Shown: positions 17,430-26,832 of the stretch, in pieces
How the letters are laid out: each line of letters begins with the position of its first letter
Numbering within the stretch: the stretch's first letter is position 1
NCBI GenBank assembly: GCA_002746975.1
Contig: NVXE01000003.1
Span: forward strand, 85,321 to 149,320
Length of the DNA stretch: 64,000 bases
From: Bacteroidota bacterium
GTDB taxonomy: Bacteria > Bacteroidota > Bacteroidia > Flavobacteriales_D > Sanyastnellaceae
Direction of reading: 5' to 3'
The notes under the pieces: model-generated
What the model saw: only the letters and a program-made list of their open reading frames with translations
Told to the model about the DNA's origin: nothing
The model's database searches: none
Made by a program: the position numbers and the translations under genes

Positions 17430-19358
17430 ATGTGCGGAATAGCTGGAGTTTTCGGAATAGAAAACTTCCCTTCGGGGGAGGCTTTAGAGATTACTTCACA
17501 GATGGTGGGAGCGATGTCACATCGTGGCCCGAACCATAACAAGGTTTGGTCAGACGACAAGCTTCTCACCCTAGGTCATTCCCGTCTGAGCATTTTCGAT
17601 ATTAAATCTCCTGAAGCGAACCAACCATTTCATGACGAAATATCGGGAGATGCTTTTGTATTTAACGGAGAGATTTATAATTTTCTCTCGTTAAGGGACG
17701 AACTTAAATTGTCAGACGAAAGCTCTCACAAATTTGTTACCCAAAGCGATTCAGAAGTTTTGTTTGCTGCTCTCAGAGCTTGGGGATTAGATAAAACACT
17801 TCATAAATTAGATGGAATGTTCGCTTTTGCATGGTGGAATGCAAGGTCAGAAAAACTAACCTTGGCAAGGGATAGGTTTGGTATAAAACCACTTTACTGG
17901 TCAACAGAGGCAAAGGGTGGGGCTATAATTTTTGCTTCAGAAGTTAGAAGTTTGCTGGCCTCAGGAATTGTCGAAAAACGAATTAACAGGACGGCTTTTA
18001 CAGATTATTTACGGTACTCTACGGTTCATTCTCCGGCAACGATAATTGAGGGGATTCAACTTCTTGAGCCAGGTTGTGCTGTGGAGATTCAAGATGAATC
18101 TGTCGATTCGTTTAGGTGGTGGAATACTGCAAGTGCCGTGATTTCGCAAAAAGCTACCTCTCAACGTAATTTAACAAGACCACAAACGACAAAGGCTCTT
18201 CGAGAAACGCTTTATAATTCAGTAGGGGCGAGAATGCAGTCCGACGTCCCGTTTGGCGCATTTCTCTCAGGAGGAATTGACTCCACCGCGATTGTAGCCC
18301 TAATGTCTGAAATTTCGGAGAAACCCGTAAATACGTTTACAATTGCGCTTCAAAACGACTCTCTTGATGAGAGTTCTTACGCAAAAAAAGTAGCAAAATT
18401 ATATAGCTCTAACCACAACGAAGTGCATCTTAATAGGAAAGACGTTCTTGAACAAGTCCCCGCCGCACTTAAAGCTATGGATCACCCATCGTTAGATGGA
18501 ATAAACACATTCATAGTTAGCGGAGCAACCCACGACGCAGGAATTAAAGTAGCCCTCAGCGGTTTGGGGTCTGACGAGGTATTTGCGGGATATCCGGTCT
18601 TTGAAAGATCGGTAAACCTTATGAAACATCGTTGGCTTGCTGCTTGGCCGAGAGGCATTCGTAAAATTGCCGGGAAGTCATATAAAACTATATTTCCAAG
18701 CGCGGCGTCTAACAAAAAAGCAGAAATTCTTGCTAGCAATTATTTCGACCTAGAACACACCTACCCTCTTTCTCGTCAATTAATACTAGACTCAGAGATA
18801 CTACAATTACTTCATGTACCAAACGCTTCAGACACACTAGCTCCTAACGCAGTTTTCGAGTGGATAACAGAAACCCTTAAGCCAGGTACTGACGCATTCA
18901 ACTTACCTTTTCTCAGTAAAGTGTCTCTAGCAGAAATCCACACTTATCTCGGTCACACGCTTCTTAGAGACGCAGATGTTTTCAGCATGGCACATTCGTT
19001 AGAAGTGCGTACTCCTTTTCTTGACCATAATCTAGTAACACAAGTACTCGCTCTAGAAGATGAATTAAAGCCCCCCAGGTCTCAATCGACACCTCCTAAA
19101 TCACTACTGGTAGATGCTTTAGATGGTCTTATTCCGCAGGATATCGCTATGCGTAAAAAAAGTGGTTTCGTACTGCCATGGAACGAGTGGCTCGAAGGCC
19201 CTTTGGCACAAATATTTAATGAGGGAATCGAAGGGTTGCAAGAAACGGGCCTTGTAAACGAGGAGTTCCTTCACAAATTTTTAGCCCAAACCGATTGGAG
19301 CAGAAAATGGAGCCTTTCAGTTCTCGGCAACTATATAAAGCGCCATGGACTCTCCTAA
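17430..19358 (+). CDS. asnB: Asparagine synthase (glutamine-hydrolysing)
   Basis: Makes asparagine from aspartate, ATP and glutamine; family members also amidate cell-surface sugars. The 642-residue chain starts MCGIAGVFG (Cys2 nucleophile of the Ntn glutaminase) with SHRGPNHN and the FNGEIYNF loop. The synthetase domain has the PP-loop LSGGIDS (residues 279-285) and LSGLGSDEVFAGYPVF. It belongs to the long ~630-residue asnB form often found with exopolysaccharide genes. The glycosyltransferase gene begins 14 nt before its stop, so the two are coupled; this could mean a role in surface polysaccharide rather than amino-acid supply alone. Confidence 0.93.
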   Translation: MCGIAGVFGIENFPSGEALEITSQMVGAMSHRGPNHNKVWSDDKLLTLGHSRLSIFDIKSPEANQPFHDEISGDAFVFNGEIYNFLSLRDELKLSDESSHKFVTQSDSEVLFAALRAWGLDKTLHKLDGMFAFAWWNARSEKLTLARDRFGIKPLYWSTEAKGGAIIFASEVRSLLASGIVEKRINRTAFTDYLRYSTVHSPATIIEGIQLLEPGCAVEIQDESVDSFRWWNTASAVISQKATSQRNLTRPQTTKALRETLYNSVGARMQSDVPFGAFLSGGIDSTAIVALMSEISEKPVNTFTIALQNDSLDESSYAKKVAKLYSSNHNEVHLNRKDVLEQVPAALKAMDHPSLDGINTFIVSGATHDAGIKVALSGLGSDEVFAGYPVFERSVNLMKHRWLAAWPRGIRKIAGKSYKTIFPSAASNKKAEILASNYFDLEHTYPLSRQLILDSEILQLLHVPNASDTLAPNAVFEWITETLKPGTDAFNLPFLSKVSLAEIHTYLGHTLLRDADVFSMAHSLEVRTPFLDHNLVTQVLALEDELKPPRSQSTPPKSLLVDALDGLIPQDIAMRKKSGFVLPWNEWLEGPLAQIFNEGIEGLQETGLVNEEFLHKFLAQTDWSRKWSLSVLGNYIKRHGLS

Positions 19359-20502
19359 AACGAAAGTTCTCGTTGCTGCTCAGTGGTTTCCCCCTGCTTA
19401 TCAAGCGGGCGGACCTATAAGAAGCGTCGCAAACCTTATTCACGCCTTGCATTCAAATTTCGAACATGAAATTGAATTCTTCGTTTTTGCTGGTGCTTAT
19501 GATCTGGGAGACGAAAAAGAGATGAGGGATATCTCTACAGGAACTTGGGACGAATCAACAGGAGGTATAACGTGTAGAGTAATTTACCAAAAGCGAAACG
19601 ACTGGAGCAAAAAGCGTTGGAACGAAATATTTGACGAAGTCAAGCCCGATGTTTTATACTTGAACAGTCTATTCAGCCTTCCTTTTGCATTACGTCCCTT
19701 AAAGATTGCTCGTTCAAGGGGGGTGAAAACAGTTCTCGCTCCTAGAGGAATGTTAGGAGAAGGCGCACTGATGATAAAGCCCTTAAAAAAGTTCGTGTTT
19801 CTTAGCTTAGCTAGAACGTGGGAAATATTCAGAGGTGTCATTTTCCATGCAAGCAACAATATGGAAGCTCAGGAAATAAAGATTCATATTCATAACGCAA
19901 AGGTTATAGAAGCGCGAAATTTCCCAGACCCAACAATTAAGTTACTGAGTACTGTAGAAAAGCGAAAAAACACATTAAACCTACTTTGTTTAGGTCGCGT
20001 TCATCCAGTAAAAAACCTATATTTTGCATTAAAGGTCTTATCGGAAATGGACCTTTCATCTACTCATGTTAAAGTTAACATAGTAGGTCCTGACGAGGAC
20101 ACGAATTACCTCAATTCGTTGCTTTCGTTATCAAACGAAAACCTTGAAATAACATTTTTAGGAGCAATTAAGCACTCTGAATTAGAGCAAGTTTTTATTA
20201 AAACCCACTTTCTTCTCCAACCATCTTCTCACGAAAATTTCGGCCACTCGATTGTAGAGTCATGGGGATATGGTAGAGGCGTGATTATAAGCGATAAGAC
20301 ACCTTGGAACGATTTAAAGTCATCAGGGCTAGGCTATGATTTGGAGCTAAATAAGGAGGTTTGGACTAAATGTTTTGAAGAAATATTCCTTTTAAACTCG
20401 GAAGACCTATCGAATAAATCAGCAATTTGTCGAAACAAATACGAAAAACTTATTTTCGACACAGAACTCCTAGAAGCAAACCTCAACCTCTTTAAATCAT
20501 AA
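19345..20502 (+). CDS. GT4-family glycosyltransferase
   Basis: A 385-residue GT-B glycosyltransferase. The N-terminal Rossmann domain opens with VLVAAQWFPPAYQAGGPIRS (the acceptor-side glycine-rich loop) and has VLAPRGMLGEGAL near residue 130. The C-terminal donor domain starts LNLLCLGRVHPVKNL (about 210) and has the EX7E motif ENFGHSIVE (about 295-303), typical of retaining GT4 enzymes. The donor and acceptor are unknown. It overlaps the end of asnB by 14 nt and is followed 13 nt later by the flavoprotein gene. No other polysaccharide genes are adjacent, so its product could be a surface glycan or a glycolipid. Confidence 0.88.
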   Translation: MDSPKTKVLVAAQWFPPAYQAGGPIRSVANLIHALHSNFEHEIEFFVFAGAYDLGDEKEMRDISTGTWDESTGGITCRVIYQKRNDWSKKRWNEIFDEVKPDVLYLNSLFSLPFALRPLKIARSRGVKTVLAPRGMLGEGALMIKPLKKFVFLSLARTWEIFRGVIFHASNNMEAQEIKIHIHNAKVIEARNFPDPTIKLLSTVEKRKNTLNLLCLGRVHPVKNLYFALKVLSEMDLSSTHVKVNIVGPDEDTNYLNSLLSLSNENLEITFLGAIKHSELEQVFIKTHFLLQPSSHENFGHSIVESWGYGRGVIISDKTPWNDLKSSGLGYDLELNKEVWTKCFEEIFLLNSEDLSNKSAICRNKYEKLIFDTELLEANLNLFKS

Positions 20503-20515
20503 ATTCTAGATTGTG

Positions 20516-21487
20516 ATGACTCAGAAAACATCTCTTAAAAACAGAATCACGAAACTGTTCAATATTGAATATCCCATAATTCAGGGGGGTATGGTTTGGT
20601 GTGCGGGTTGGGAGCTGGCGAGTGCTGTAAGCAACGCTGGCGGATTGGGGATTATAGGCTCTGGCAGTATGTATCCGAATGTTTTAAAAGACCAAATAAT
20701 CAAGTGTCAAGCCGCCACATCTCGTCCCTTTGCGGTTAACGTACCTCTACTTTACCCATCGGTAGAGGAACATATGCAAACGATTGTAGACCTAGGTGTT
20801 CCCATTGTATTTACAAGCGCAGGGAGCCCTAAGATTTGGACTTCACACCTTAAAGCCAAAGGAATAACAGTGGTGCACGTTGTTAGCAGCTCTAAGTTTG
20901 CAATTAAGTCTGAAGAAGCTGGTGTTGACGCAGTCGTGGCAGAGGGGTTCGAGGCGGGGGGGCATAATGGCCGCGAAGAAACGACCTCAATGTGCCTAAT
21001 TCCTGCCGTTTCGTCTATTAGTTCAATTCCCGTTATTGCTGCTGGAGGGCTTCATGACGGAAGGTCAGTGCTTGCTGCAATGATTCTCGGTGCAGATGGA
21101 GTCCAAATGGGCTCAAGGTTTGTTGCGTGTGAGGAATCATCTGCTCATATTGCCTTTAAGGAAGCAGTGATAGGGGCAGGAGAAGGAGCAACGTCTCTTA
21201 CCCTTAAAGAGATAACACCAGTAAGGATGCTCCACAATCCACTATATAAAAAACTGGCAGAAGCTCAACAAAGGGGTGCTTCTATTGATGAACTTACAGA
21301 AATTTTAGGGCGCGGCAGAGCTAAGCGAGGAATGTTTGAGGGTGATCTTATTGAGGGTGAGTTAGAAATAGGCCAAATAGCATCTTTGCTTGAGGGTATT
21401 CCTTCGGCATCTGAAATAATAGACGAAATAGTATCAGAATATCGTGATCTAGGAGCGAAAAAGTTAGGAGAAAAGTTTAATTTCTAG
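20516..21487 (+). CDS. Nitronate monooxygenase / NAD(P)H-dependent flavin oxidoreductase
   Basis: A 323-residue TIM-barrel flavoprotein of the 2-nitropropane dioxygenase / FabK-like family. The FMN-binding regions are visible: QGGMVWCAGWELASAVSNAG near residue 21, VVAEGFEAGGHNG near 140, PVIAAGGLHDGRSVLAAMIL near 172, and GADGVQMGSRFVACEES. Members oxidise nitronates or reduce enoyl-ACP; the GHNG histidine typical of nitronate monooxygenases is present, but the substrate cannot be settled here. A GTG at 20513 directly precedes the chosen ATG. It converges on uvrC with 14 nt between the stops. Confidence 0.87.
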   Translation: MTQKTSLKNRITKLFNIEYPIIQGGMVWCAGWELASAVSNAGGLGIIGSGSMYPNVLKDQIIKCQAATSRPFAVNVPLLYPSVEEHMQTIVDLGVPIVFTSAGSPKIWTSHLKAKGITVVHVVSSSKFAIKSEEAGVDAVVAEGFEAGGHNGREETTSMCLIPAVSSISSIPVIAAGGLHDGRSVLAAMILGADGVQMGSRFVACEESSAHIAFKEAVIGAGEGATSLTLKEITPVRMLHNPLYKKLAEAQQRGASIDELTEILGRGRAKRGMFEGDLIEGELEIGQIASLLEGIPSASEIIDEIVSEYRDLGAKKLGEKFNF

Positions 21488-21501
21488 CCAAGAATATTAA
21501 T

Positions 21502-23316
21502 CTAAGAACCGCTTTCTATGAAGTGGTTTTTTAAAGCCGTAGCTATTTTTTGAGTTGAAACATTAGTAATATCAGCTTCTGAAGCTTGAATTACTTTTGC
21601 CGCAGAACCGAAATGAGTAATCAATTTATCCCGTGTTGCTGGGCCTATGCCGGGAACGTCATCTAAAATAGAAGAAATTGCCTCTTTAGATCTGCGCTTT
21701 CTGTGGTGAGCAAGAGAAAACCTATGAGCCTCATTCCTCATGTTTTGAATAACCTTTAAGGTCGAAGACCTCTTGTCTAAATATATCGGTGCAGAATCTC
21801 CAGGAAAGAAGAGCTCCTCTAGACGCTTTGCAATTCCGACAATTGCAATTTCACCTCTTAGGCCCAGCTCTTCTATAGCCTCCATAGCGTGACTCACCTG
21901 TCCCTTGCCACCATCAATTACGAGAAGCTGTGGTAAGGAATCCCTACCCCCTTCTCGTAAAAGCCTAGAATACCTTCTAAATACCGCTTCGCGCATAGAG
22001 GCGAAATCGTCAGGGCCTTCAACTGTTTTGATATTAAAATTCCGATAATCCCTTTTAGCGGGCTTTCCATTTCTAAACACCACACATGCAGAAGTAGGAT
22101 TCGTTCCCTGCAAGTTAGAGTTGTCGAAACACTCGATATGTTTAGGTTGGGATTTTAATCTAAGGTCCGCTTGCATTGTCTTCATAAGCCTCTCTGTAGC
22201 AGCTTCCGGATCAATTTGCTCTTGGTTTTTCTGTCTATCCTTCATAAAAAACCGAGCGTTTTTGTCTGACATTTCTATGAGTCGTTTCTTATCACCCTTT
22301 AACGGGACAGAAAAACGCACTCCAGGCAAAGCGATTTTTATCTTGAAGGGGGTATATATTTCCTTGCTCTCACTTTTAAATCGGGACCTAATCAACGGAA
22401 TGGCTGACTCAAGTAATTCTAGGTCTGTTTGATCTAGACGTTTTTTTACTTCAAAGGTTTGGCCCTTTACTATTGCTCCAGCAACGATATGCATGCAGTT
22501 TATATAACCAGCGCTAGTATCGCTTATTACGGAGAAGACATCTACGCAGTTAATTTTGGGGTGCACAACGGTACTTTTTGCGCGGTACTGGATTAGGGAG
22601 GCGAGTTTGGATTTAATTGAATCAGCTCTTTCAAAAGCAAGCTCATCAACAGCCGCTTCCATTTCCTTCTGAAGCTCATTCCTTACAACGGAGAGGTTAC
22701 CCTTTAAGACGTGCCTTATAGCTTGTATGCTAACATTATAATGCTCAACAGACTGCTTATCGACGCAGGGACCGAGGCAATTCCCCACATGGTATTCAAG
22801 GCATACACGAAACTTCTTTTGGTCAATATTTTTCTTACTTAAATTGAGGGAGCACGACCTAATCGGATATAACTTTTTGCATAAATCCAAAACCGTTCTC
22901 ATGCTCTTAAGGCTAGTAAATGGACCAAAATACTCACTCCCGTCATTTGTAACCCGCCTTGTAGAGAAAACTCGTTCGAAACGTTCTTTTTTAATAACGA
23001 TATAAGGAAAACTCTTGTCGTCCTTGAGAAGTATATTGAAAAAAGGACTGTATTCCTTTATCAAGCTACTCTCAAGTAATAGCGCATCTTGTTCAGTGGG
23101 AGCAACTAGCCACTCTATATCCTCAATCTTCTTTACAAGCATACGAGTTTTCCCATTCTCGTAAATTTTCCTATTAAAATAGCTTGACACACGCTTACGT
23201 AGATCCTTCGCTTTTCCAATGTAAATCACTACTCCATTACTATCAAAATGCTTGTAAACCCCAGGTTCGTGAGGTAAGCGATCAATAATATTTTGTATGT
23301 GTTTTGAGGGTTTCAT
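21502..23316 (-). CDS. uvrC: Excinuclease ABC subunit C
   Basis: Nuclease subunit of nucleotide excision repair; makes the 3' and 5' cuts around UvrB-marked damage. The 604-residue chain has the N-terminal GIY-YIG nuclease (PGVYKHFDSNGVVIYIGKA, about residues 17-35), a cysteine cluster CLEYHVGNCLGPC, a UvrB-binding UVR motif (about 205-240), the RNase H-like 5'-nuclease domain (ECFDNSNLQGTNP, DGGKGQVSHAMEA) and C-terminal helix-hairpin-helix motifs (LDDVPGIGPATRDKLI). Length and order are normal. It stands alone, divergent from the epimerase gene by 38 nt. Confidence 0.97.
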   Translation of the reverse strand: MKPSKHIQNIIDRLPHEPGVYKHFDSNGVVIYIGKAKDLRKRVSSYFNRKIYENGKTRMLVKKIEDIEWLVAPTEQDALLLESSLIKEYSPFFNILLKDDKSFPYIVIKKERFERVFSTRRVTNDGSEYFGPFTSLKSMRTVLDLCKKLYPIRSCSLNLSKKNIDQKKFRVCLEYHVGNCLGPCVDKQSVEHYNVSIQAIRHVLKGNLSVVRNELQKEMEAAVDELAFERADSIKSKLASLIQYRAKSTVVHPKINCVDVFSVISDTSAGYINCMHIVAGAIVKGQTFEVKKRLDQTDLELLESAIPLIRSRFKSESKEIYTPFKIKIALPGVRFSVPLKGDKKRLIEMSDKNARFFMKDRQKNQEQIDPEAATERLMKTMQADLRLKSQPKHIECFDNSNLQGTNPTSACVVFRNGKPAKRDYRNFNIKTVEGPDDFASMREAVFRRYSRLLREGGRDSLPQLLVIDGGKGQVSHAMEAIEELGLRGEIAIVGIAKRLEELFFPGDSAPIYLDKRSSTLKVIQNMRNEAHRFSLAHHRKRRSKEAISSILDDVPGIGPATRDKLITHFGSAAKVIQASEADITNVSTQKIATALKNHFIESGS

Positions 23317-23331
23317 TTGCTTCTAATGAAA

Positions 23332-23339
23332 CAAAGATA
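23332..23339 (-). promoter_or_regulatory. Perfect -7 box upstream of uvrC
   Basis: TATCTTTG on the minus strand (23339 to 23332) matches TAnnTTTG exactly, 15 nt upstream of the uvrC start. No TTG lies at the right distance, so the -33 element is weak. On the plus strand TACCTTTA (23342-23349) could serve the divergent epimerase gene. Confidence 0.4.
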
Positions 23340-23354
23340 ATTACCTTTACCTAC

Positions 23355-24362
23355 ATGAATAAACCAGATTTTATTACAGGAGCAACAGGGATAGTTGGGC
23401 GAGAATTAGTTGTACAATTAATCAATTCTGGTAGAAGTGTAATTGCTTTACGACGTGAAAATTCGGATGTAAACTCTATTGAAAAACTTATCCCAGCGAA
23501 CTCACCACTTAAGTGGGTTATGGGAGATCTGAATAATTCAGAATCGCTAGAAAAAGCAATGCTCGGGTGTAGTAGGATTTTTCATACAGCAGCTATTGTA
23601 TCCTTCCATCCAGATGATGCAAAGAATATTATATCAAACAATGCTGAAGGAACAGCAAACGTTGTAAATGCTGCTCTACACACCGGTGTGAAAGACTTTA
23701 TCCATGTAAGTTCTGTCTTCGCATTAGGCCACATTGAGGATGAGCTCATCACAGAAAACACCCCCTTTGAAGAAAGCGATGGCGTTACTGATTATGCAAG
23801 AAGTAAGTATAAAGCAGAATTAGAAGTATGGAGAGGTCAAGAAGAGGGGCTTAACGTTGCTGTAGTTAACCCTACGATAATTATGGGAGCAGGGGATTTT
23901 AAGAGAAGCTCTAGTGAACTCTTTTCTCAAATAGATGCCGGTATTCCACTTTACCCACAGGGTTCTAATGGTTATGTTTCTTCCGCTGACGTTGCAAAAG
24001 CGTGCATTATCTTGGCTGATAACAGGGTTTGGGGTGAAAGATTTATTCTTAACTCTGAGAACCTGAAGTATAAAGACCTTATTAGGTCTGTGGCGCAAGC
24101 TCTTAATACCAAACCGCCTGCGAAGCCTATTAGACCCTGGATGGTGGGTATAGTTTGGAGGGCTTTCTGGTTGTTAGAGAAACTAACAGGCAAACGAGCG
24201 TTGGCTACTAAAGACAGCCTCTCAATGGCACAATTAAACATGAGTTATAATGGTACAAAAATCGAAAAAGTGTTGTTACAGATAGATATTAAATGGGTTT
24301 ACGAGCCCGTTAGTATCGCCATTGAAAGAACAGCATCAGCCTATCTTTCTGCTTCTAACTGA
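23355..24362 (+). CDS. NAD-dependent epimerase/dehydratase (extended SDR)
   Basis: A 335-residue extended short-chain dehydrogenase/reductase. The NAD(P)-binding motif is TGATGIVGRELVVQL (about residues 7-21), DLNNSESLEKAM follows, the active-site serine lies in VSSVFALG, and the catalytic pair is in YARSKYKAE (YxxxK). Upstream in-frame codons to 23304 would add 17 residues but run into the divergent uvrC start, so I use the ATG directly before NKPDFITGATG. Substrates of this group include nucleotide sugars, dihydroflavonol-like compounds and 3-beta-hydroxysteroids; none can be chosen here. Its last 22 nt overlap the convergent DUF4296 gene. Confidence 0.88.
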   Translation: MNKPDFITGATGIVGRELVVQLINSGRSVIALRRENSDVNSIEKLIPANSPLKWVMGDLNNSESLEKAMLGCSRIFHTAAIVSFHPDDAKNIISNNAEGTANVVNAALHTGVKDFIHVSSVFALGHIEDELITENTPFEESDGVTDYARSKYKAELEVWRGQEEGLNVAVVNPTIIMGAGDFKRSSSELFSQIDAGIPLYPQGSNGYVSSADVAKACIILADNRVWGERFILNSENLKYKDLIRSVAQALNTKPPAKPIRPWMVGIVWRAFWLLEKLTGKRALATKDSLSMAQLNMSYNGTKIEKVLLQIDIKWVYEPVSIAIERTASAYLSASN

Positions 24363-24736
24363 GAAAGATTCTCCGTAACTTCTAAAAGCACAGATTTCAT
24401 TGCAACAGGGTGGCTCCACCACCAAGCGTGACTGGTTTCAAATTCCTCTTTACTTACAGAGTATTTTTCAAAAACTTCTAAGTACGCTTCACCCAGACGT
24501 TTTTTTACATCGTCATTCCTCCACACCCGATTTTTAGATGCGGCTTCAATTAGCTGAATATCCGACAGAAGTAGGACAAAACTATCCTTTGCTATTATTC
24601 CGGATGGAGCTACGATATTAGCAGAATCACGAGGGTCTTCAAAACAGCCAGTTATAATACTTGAGCAAAAGATAAAAGCTGAGAATAAATAAATTCTAGC
24701 GATTGAACGTGAGTCTTTCTCCTGCATGATTTCCAT
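24341..24736 (-). CDS. DUF4296 family lipoprotein
   Basis: A 131-residue predicted lipoprotein. The signal segment IYLFSAFIFCSSIITGC places a lipobox cysteine near residue 31. The mature part has IIAKDSFVLLLSDIQLIEAA and YLEVFEKYSVSKEEFETSHAWW, matching the short Bacteroidota DUF4296 family (an I...F...L.DI.L.E.. pattern, then a KY.(I/V)...F..S..YY helix). It begins inside the 3' end of the dihydroorotase gene (41-nt overlap; a second Met at codon 4 is an alternative start), so it belongs to that operon. Function unknown; small helical periplasmic lipoprotein. Confidence 0.8.
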   Translation of the reverse strand: MEIMQEKDSRSIARIYLFSAFIFCSSIITGCFEDPRDSANIVAPSGIIAKDSFVLLLSDIQLIEAASKNRVWRNDDVKKRLGEAYLEVFEKYSVSKEEFETSHAWWWSHPVAMKSVLLEVTENLSQLEAER

Positions 24737-26057
24737 CTTCTGTTAATAAATTCACACCATCCCAAACCATAATTCCATTTACCCAAGTTCCAACAACCTT
24801 TGATTTAAACTTGTGGCCAGTGAATGGAGACCAACCACATTTGTAAAGGATGTTCTCGCCTGTTACTGTCCAAGAGGCGTCGGGATTTACCAAAACTAAG
24901 TCTGCTTTATATCCTTCTCGGATAAATCCCCGATTTTCGATTTGAAATAATTCGGCAACTCTGTGCGACATTAAATCCACAACTTTTTCGACTCGTATAA
25001 CACCATTATGAACAAGGTCGAGCATTGCAGGAAGACCATGCTGTACTAAAGGACCACCGGAAGGGGCGTTAAAATAACGTCCATTTTTTTCCTGAATTGT
25101 ATGAGGAGCGTGATCTGTTGCGATGACATCAATCCTCCCGTCTAATAATGCTGCGCGTATTGCCTCTCGATCTGAATAGGTTTTTACAGCTGGGTTCCAC
25201 TTAATAAACGTTCCCTTTGAATCATAATCTGCATCAGTAAACCAAAGGTGATGAATACACGCTTCTGCCGTAATTTTCTTTTCACCTAATGATATTGAGC
25301 CATCAAAAAGGTCTAATTCCCGAGCTGTTGAAATATGTAATACATGAAGCCTAGTCCCAAGTTTTTCAGCGAGAGCTACGGCTTTTGAAGAGCTTCTATA
25401 ACAGGCTTCTGCGGACCTAATTAAATGATGTTGGTTCATAGGAACGTCCTCTCCATACTTCTTACGAGCTAAAGCAAGGTTCGCTCTAATTAACTCCTCG
25501 TCCTCGCAATGTGTCGCAACAATGGTGGGGCTCTCCTTAAAAATTCCTTCAAGAACTTTTTCTTCATCCACTAGCATATCTCCCGTAGATGACCCCATAA
25601 ACACCTTCACTCCGCAAACTCTATTGGGGTCTGTTTTAAGAACCTCGTCAATGTTGCCATTACTTGCCCCCATAAAAAAGCTGTAATTAACAGTGCTTAC
25701 CTCATCGGCCCTTTCGTATTTGTCCTGTAAAAGCTGCTGAGTCAATGCTTGAGGCACGGTATTCGGCATCTCCATAAAAGATGTAATTCCTCCCGCTGCC
25801 GCTGCTGCAGACTCTGTTGAAATCTCTGCTTTATGAGTCAGTCCGGGCTCTCGAAAATGCACCTGATCGTCAATACACCCAGGCATAAGCCAAAACCCAG
25901 TCGCATCAATCACTGTTGCGTCATCACCTCCAAGCAACATTCCCCCACCTCGTTCTATTTTTGCAATCTTGTCTCCATCAGTAAGTACATCTCCAACAAA
26001 AACCTCCCCCTCATTTACGATGTGCGCTCCCTTAAATAAAGTTTTCCCTTTTGCCAT
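24696..26057 (-). CDS. pyrC: Dihydroorotase
   Basis: Third step of pyrimidine synthesis: interconverts carbamoyl-aspartate and dihydroorotate. This 453-residue amidohydrolase belongs to the class I (long) type. Visible metal/catalytic segments are DDQVHFREPGLTHK (residues 63-76), GVKVFMGSSTGDM (the lysine position that is carbamylated), ATHCEDE, HVLHISTAREL and IATDHAPHT (catalytic Asp). The first histidine of the usual HxH is Gln65, which I recall as normal for the flavobacterial group. In an operon with the mannosyltransferase and pseudouridine synthase upstream and DUF4296 downstream, an order conserved in flavobacteria. Confidence 0.92.
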   Translation of the reverse strand: MAKGKTLFKGAHIVNEGEVFVGDVLTDGDKIAKIERGGGMLLGGDDATVIDATGFWLMPGCIDDQVHFREPGLTHKAEISTESAAAAAGGITSFMEMPNTVPQALTQQLLQDKYERADEVSTVNYSFFMGASNGNIDEVLKTDPNRVCGVKVFMGSSTGDMLVDEEKVLEGIFKESPTIVATHCEDEELIRANLALARKKYGEDVPMNQHHLIRSAEACYRSSSKAVALAEKLGTRLHVLHISTARELDLFDGSISLGEKKITAEACIHHLWFTDADYDSKGTFIKWNPAVKTYSDREAIRAALLDGRIDVIATDHAPHTIQEKNGRYFNAPSGGPLVQHGLPAMLDLVHNGVIRVEKVVDLMSHRVAELFQIENRGFIREGYKADLVLVNPDASWTVTGENILYKCGWSPFTGHKFKSKVVGTWVNGIMVWDGVNLLTEDGNHAGERLTFNR

Positions 26058-26091
26058 GTCGCGAAGTTACCCCTTGTGAGCACAATAACCC

Positions 26092-26832
26092 TTATCCCCC
26101 GAACTTCTTACGAAAAAACTTCATTTTCAAGACCCCTAAAAACGCTTCGCGAAAAATATCCATACTCATTTTCGACGTTCCCAAAACTCTATCGCAAAAA
26201 GAAATCGGCACCTCAACTATGTGAAACCCCTTTCTTTTTGCTCTTAGTTTCATCTCGATTTGGAAAGCGTACCCTATAAATTCGACTGCATCTAAATCGA
26301 TAGCCCTTAAAACTTCGCTTCGATAACCTACAAACCCGGCCGTACTATCCTTAACCCCCAACCATAAGACTGAGTTAACGTAAATGGAAGCTCCGCGACT
26401 TATCACGCGCCTACCCAAAGGCCAGTTTACTACCCCGCCCCCCATAACATACCTAGAACCAACAGACACGGACGCCTCTTCCGTACCAGCGATTGCAGCA
26501 TGAAGTCTGACCAAATCTTTCGGGTTGTGTGAAAAGTCACAATCCATTTCAAAAATATACTCAAACCCTTGTTTGAGTGCCCACTTGAACCCAGCTATGT
26601 ATGCCGTTCCTAACCCCAATTTTCCAGCACGTTCTAAAATATGTATTCGCTCACCGAAAATGGACATTTGATTTTTTACAAGATCCGCGGTCCCATCAGG
26701 ACTCCCGTCATCTACAACAAGTACGGAAAAATCGTTATCTAGCCCCATTACCGCTTCGAGCATAGCAACGACGTTTTCTTTTTCGTTGTACGTAGGAATT
26801 ATGACGAGACTTTTACTCATACCCATTTTCAT
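26092..26832 (-). CDS. Polyprenol monophosphomannose synthase (GT2)
   Basis: A 246-residue GT-A glycosyltransferase of the dolichol-phosphate mannosyltransferase type, which moves mannose from GDP-mannose to a polyprenyl phosphate on the cytoplasmic face of the membrane. The start SLVIIPTYNEKENVVAMLE, the DDGSPDGTADLV nucleotide site (about residues 41-52), MDCDFSHNP (the DXD-like metal site) and GSRYVMGGG are all present. There is no C-terminal membrane domain, as in the short soluble form. Its first four bases overlap the stop of the upstream pseudouridine synthase gene. The sugar donor is assumed from the family. Confidence 0.9.
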   Translation of the reverse strand: MKMGMSKSLVIIPTYNEKENVVAMLEAVMGLDNDFSVLVVDDGSPDGTADLVKNQMSIFGERIHILERAGKLGLGTAYIAGFKWALKQGFEYIFEMDCDFSHNPKDLVRLHAAIAGTEEASVSVGSRYVMGGGVVNWPLGRRVISRGASIYVNSVLWLGVKDSTAGFVGYRSEVLRAIDLDAVEFIGYAFQIEMKLRAKRKGFHIVEVPISFCDRVLGTSKMSMDIFREAFLGVLKMKFFRKKFGG

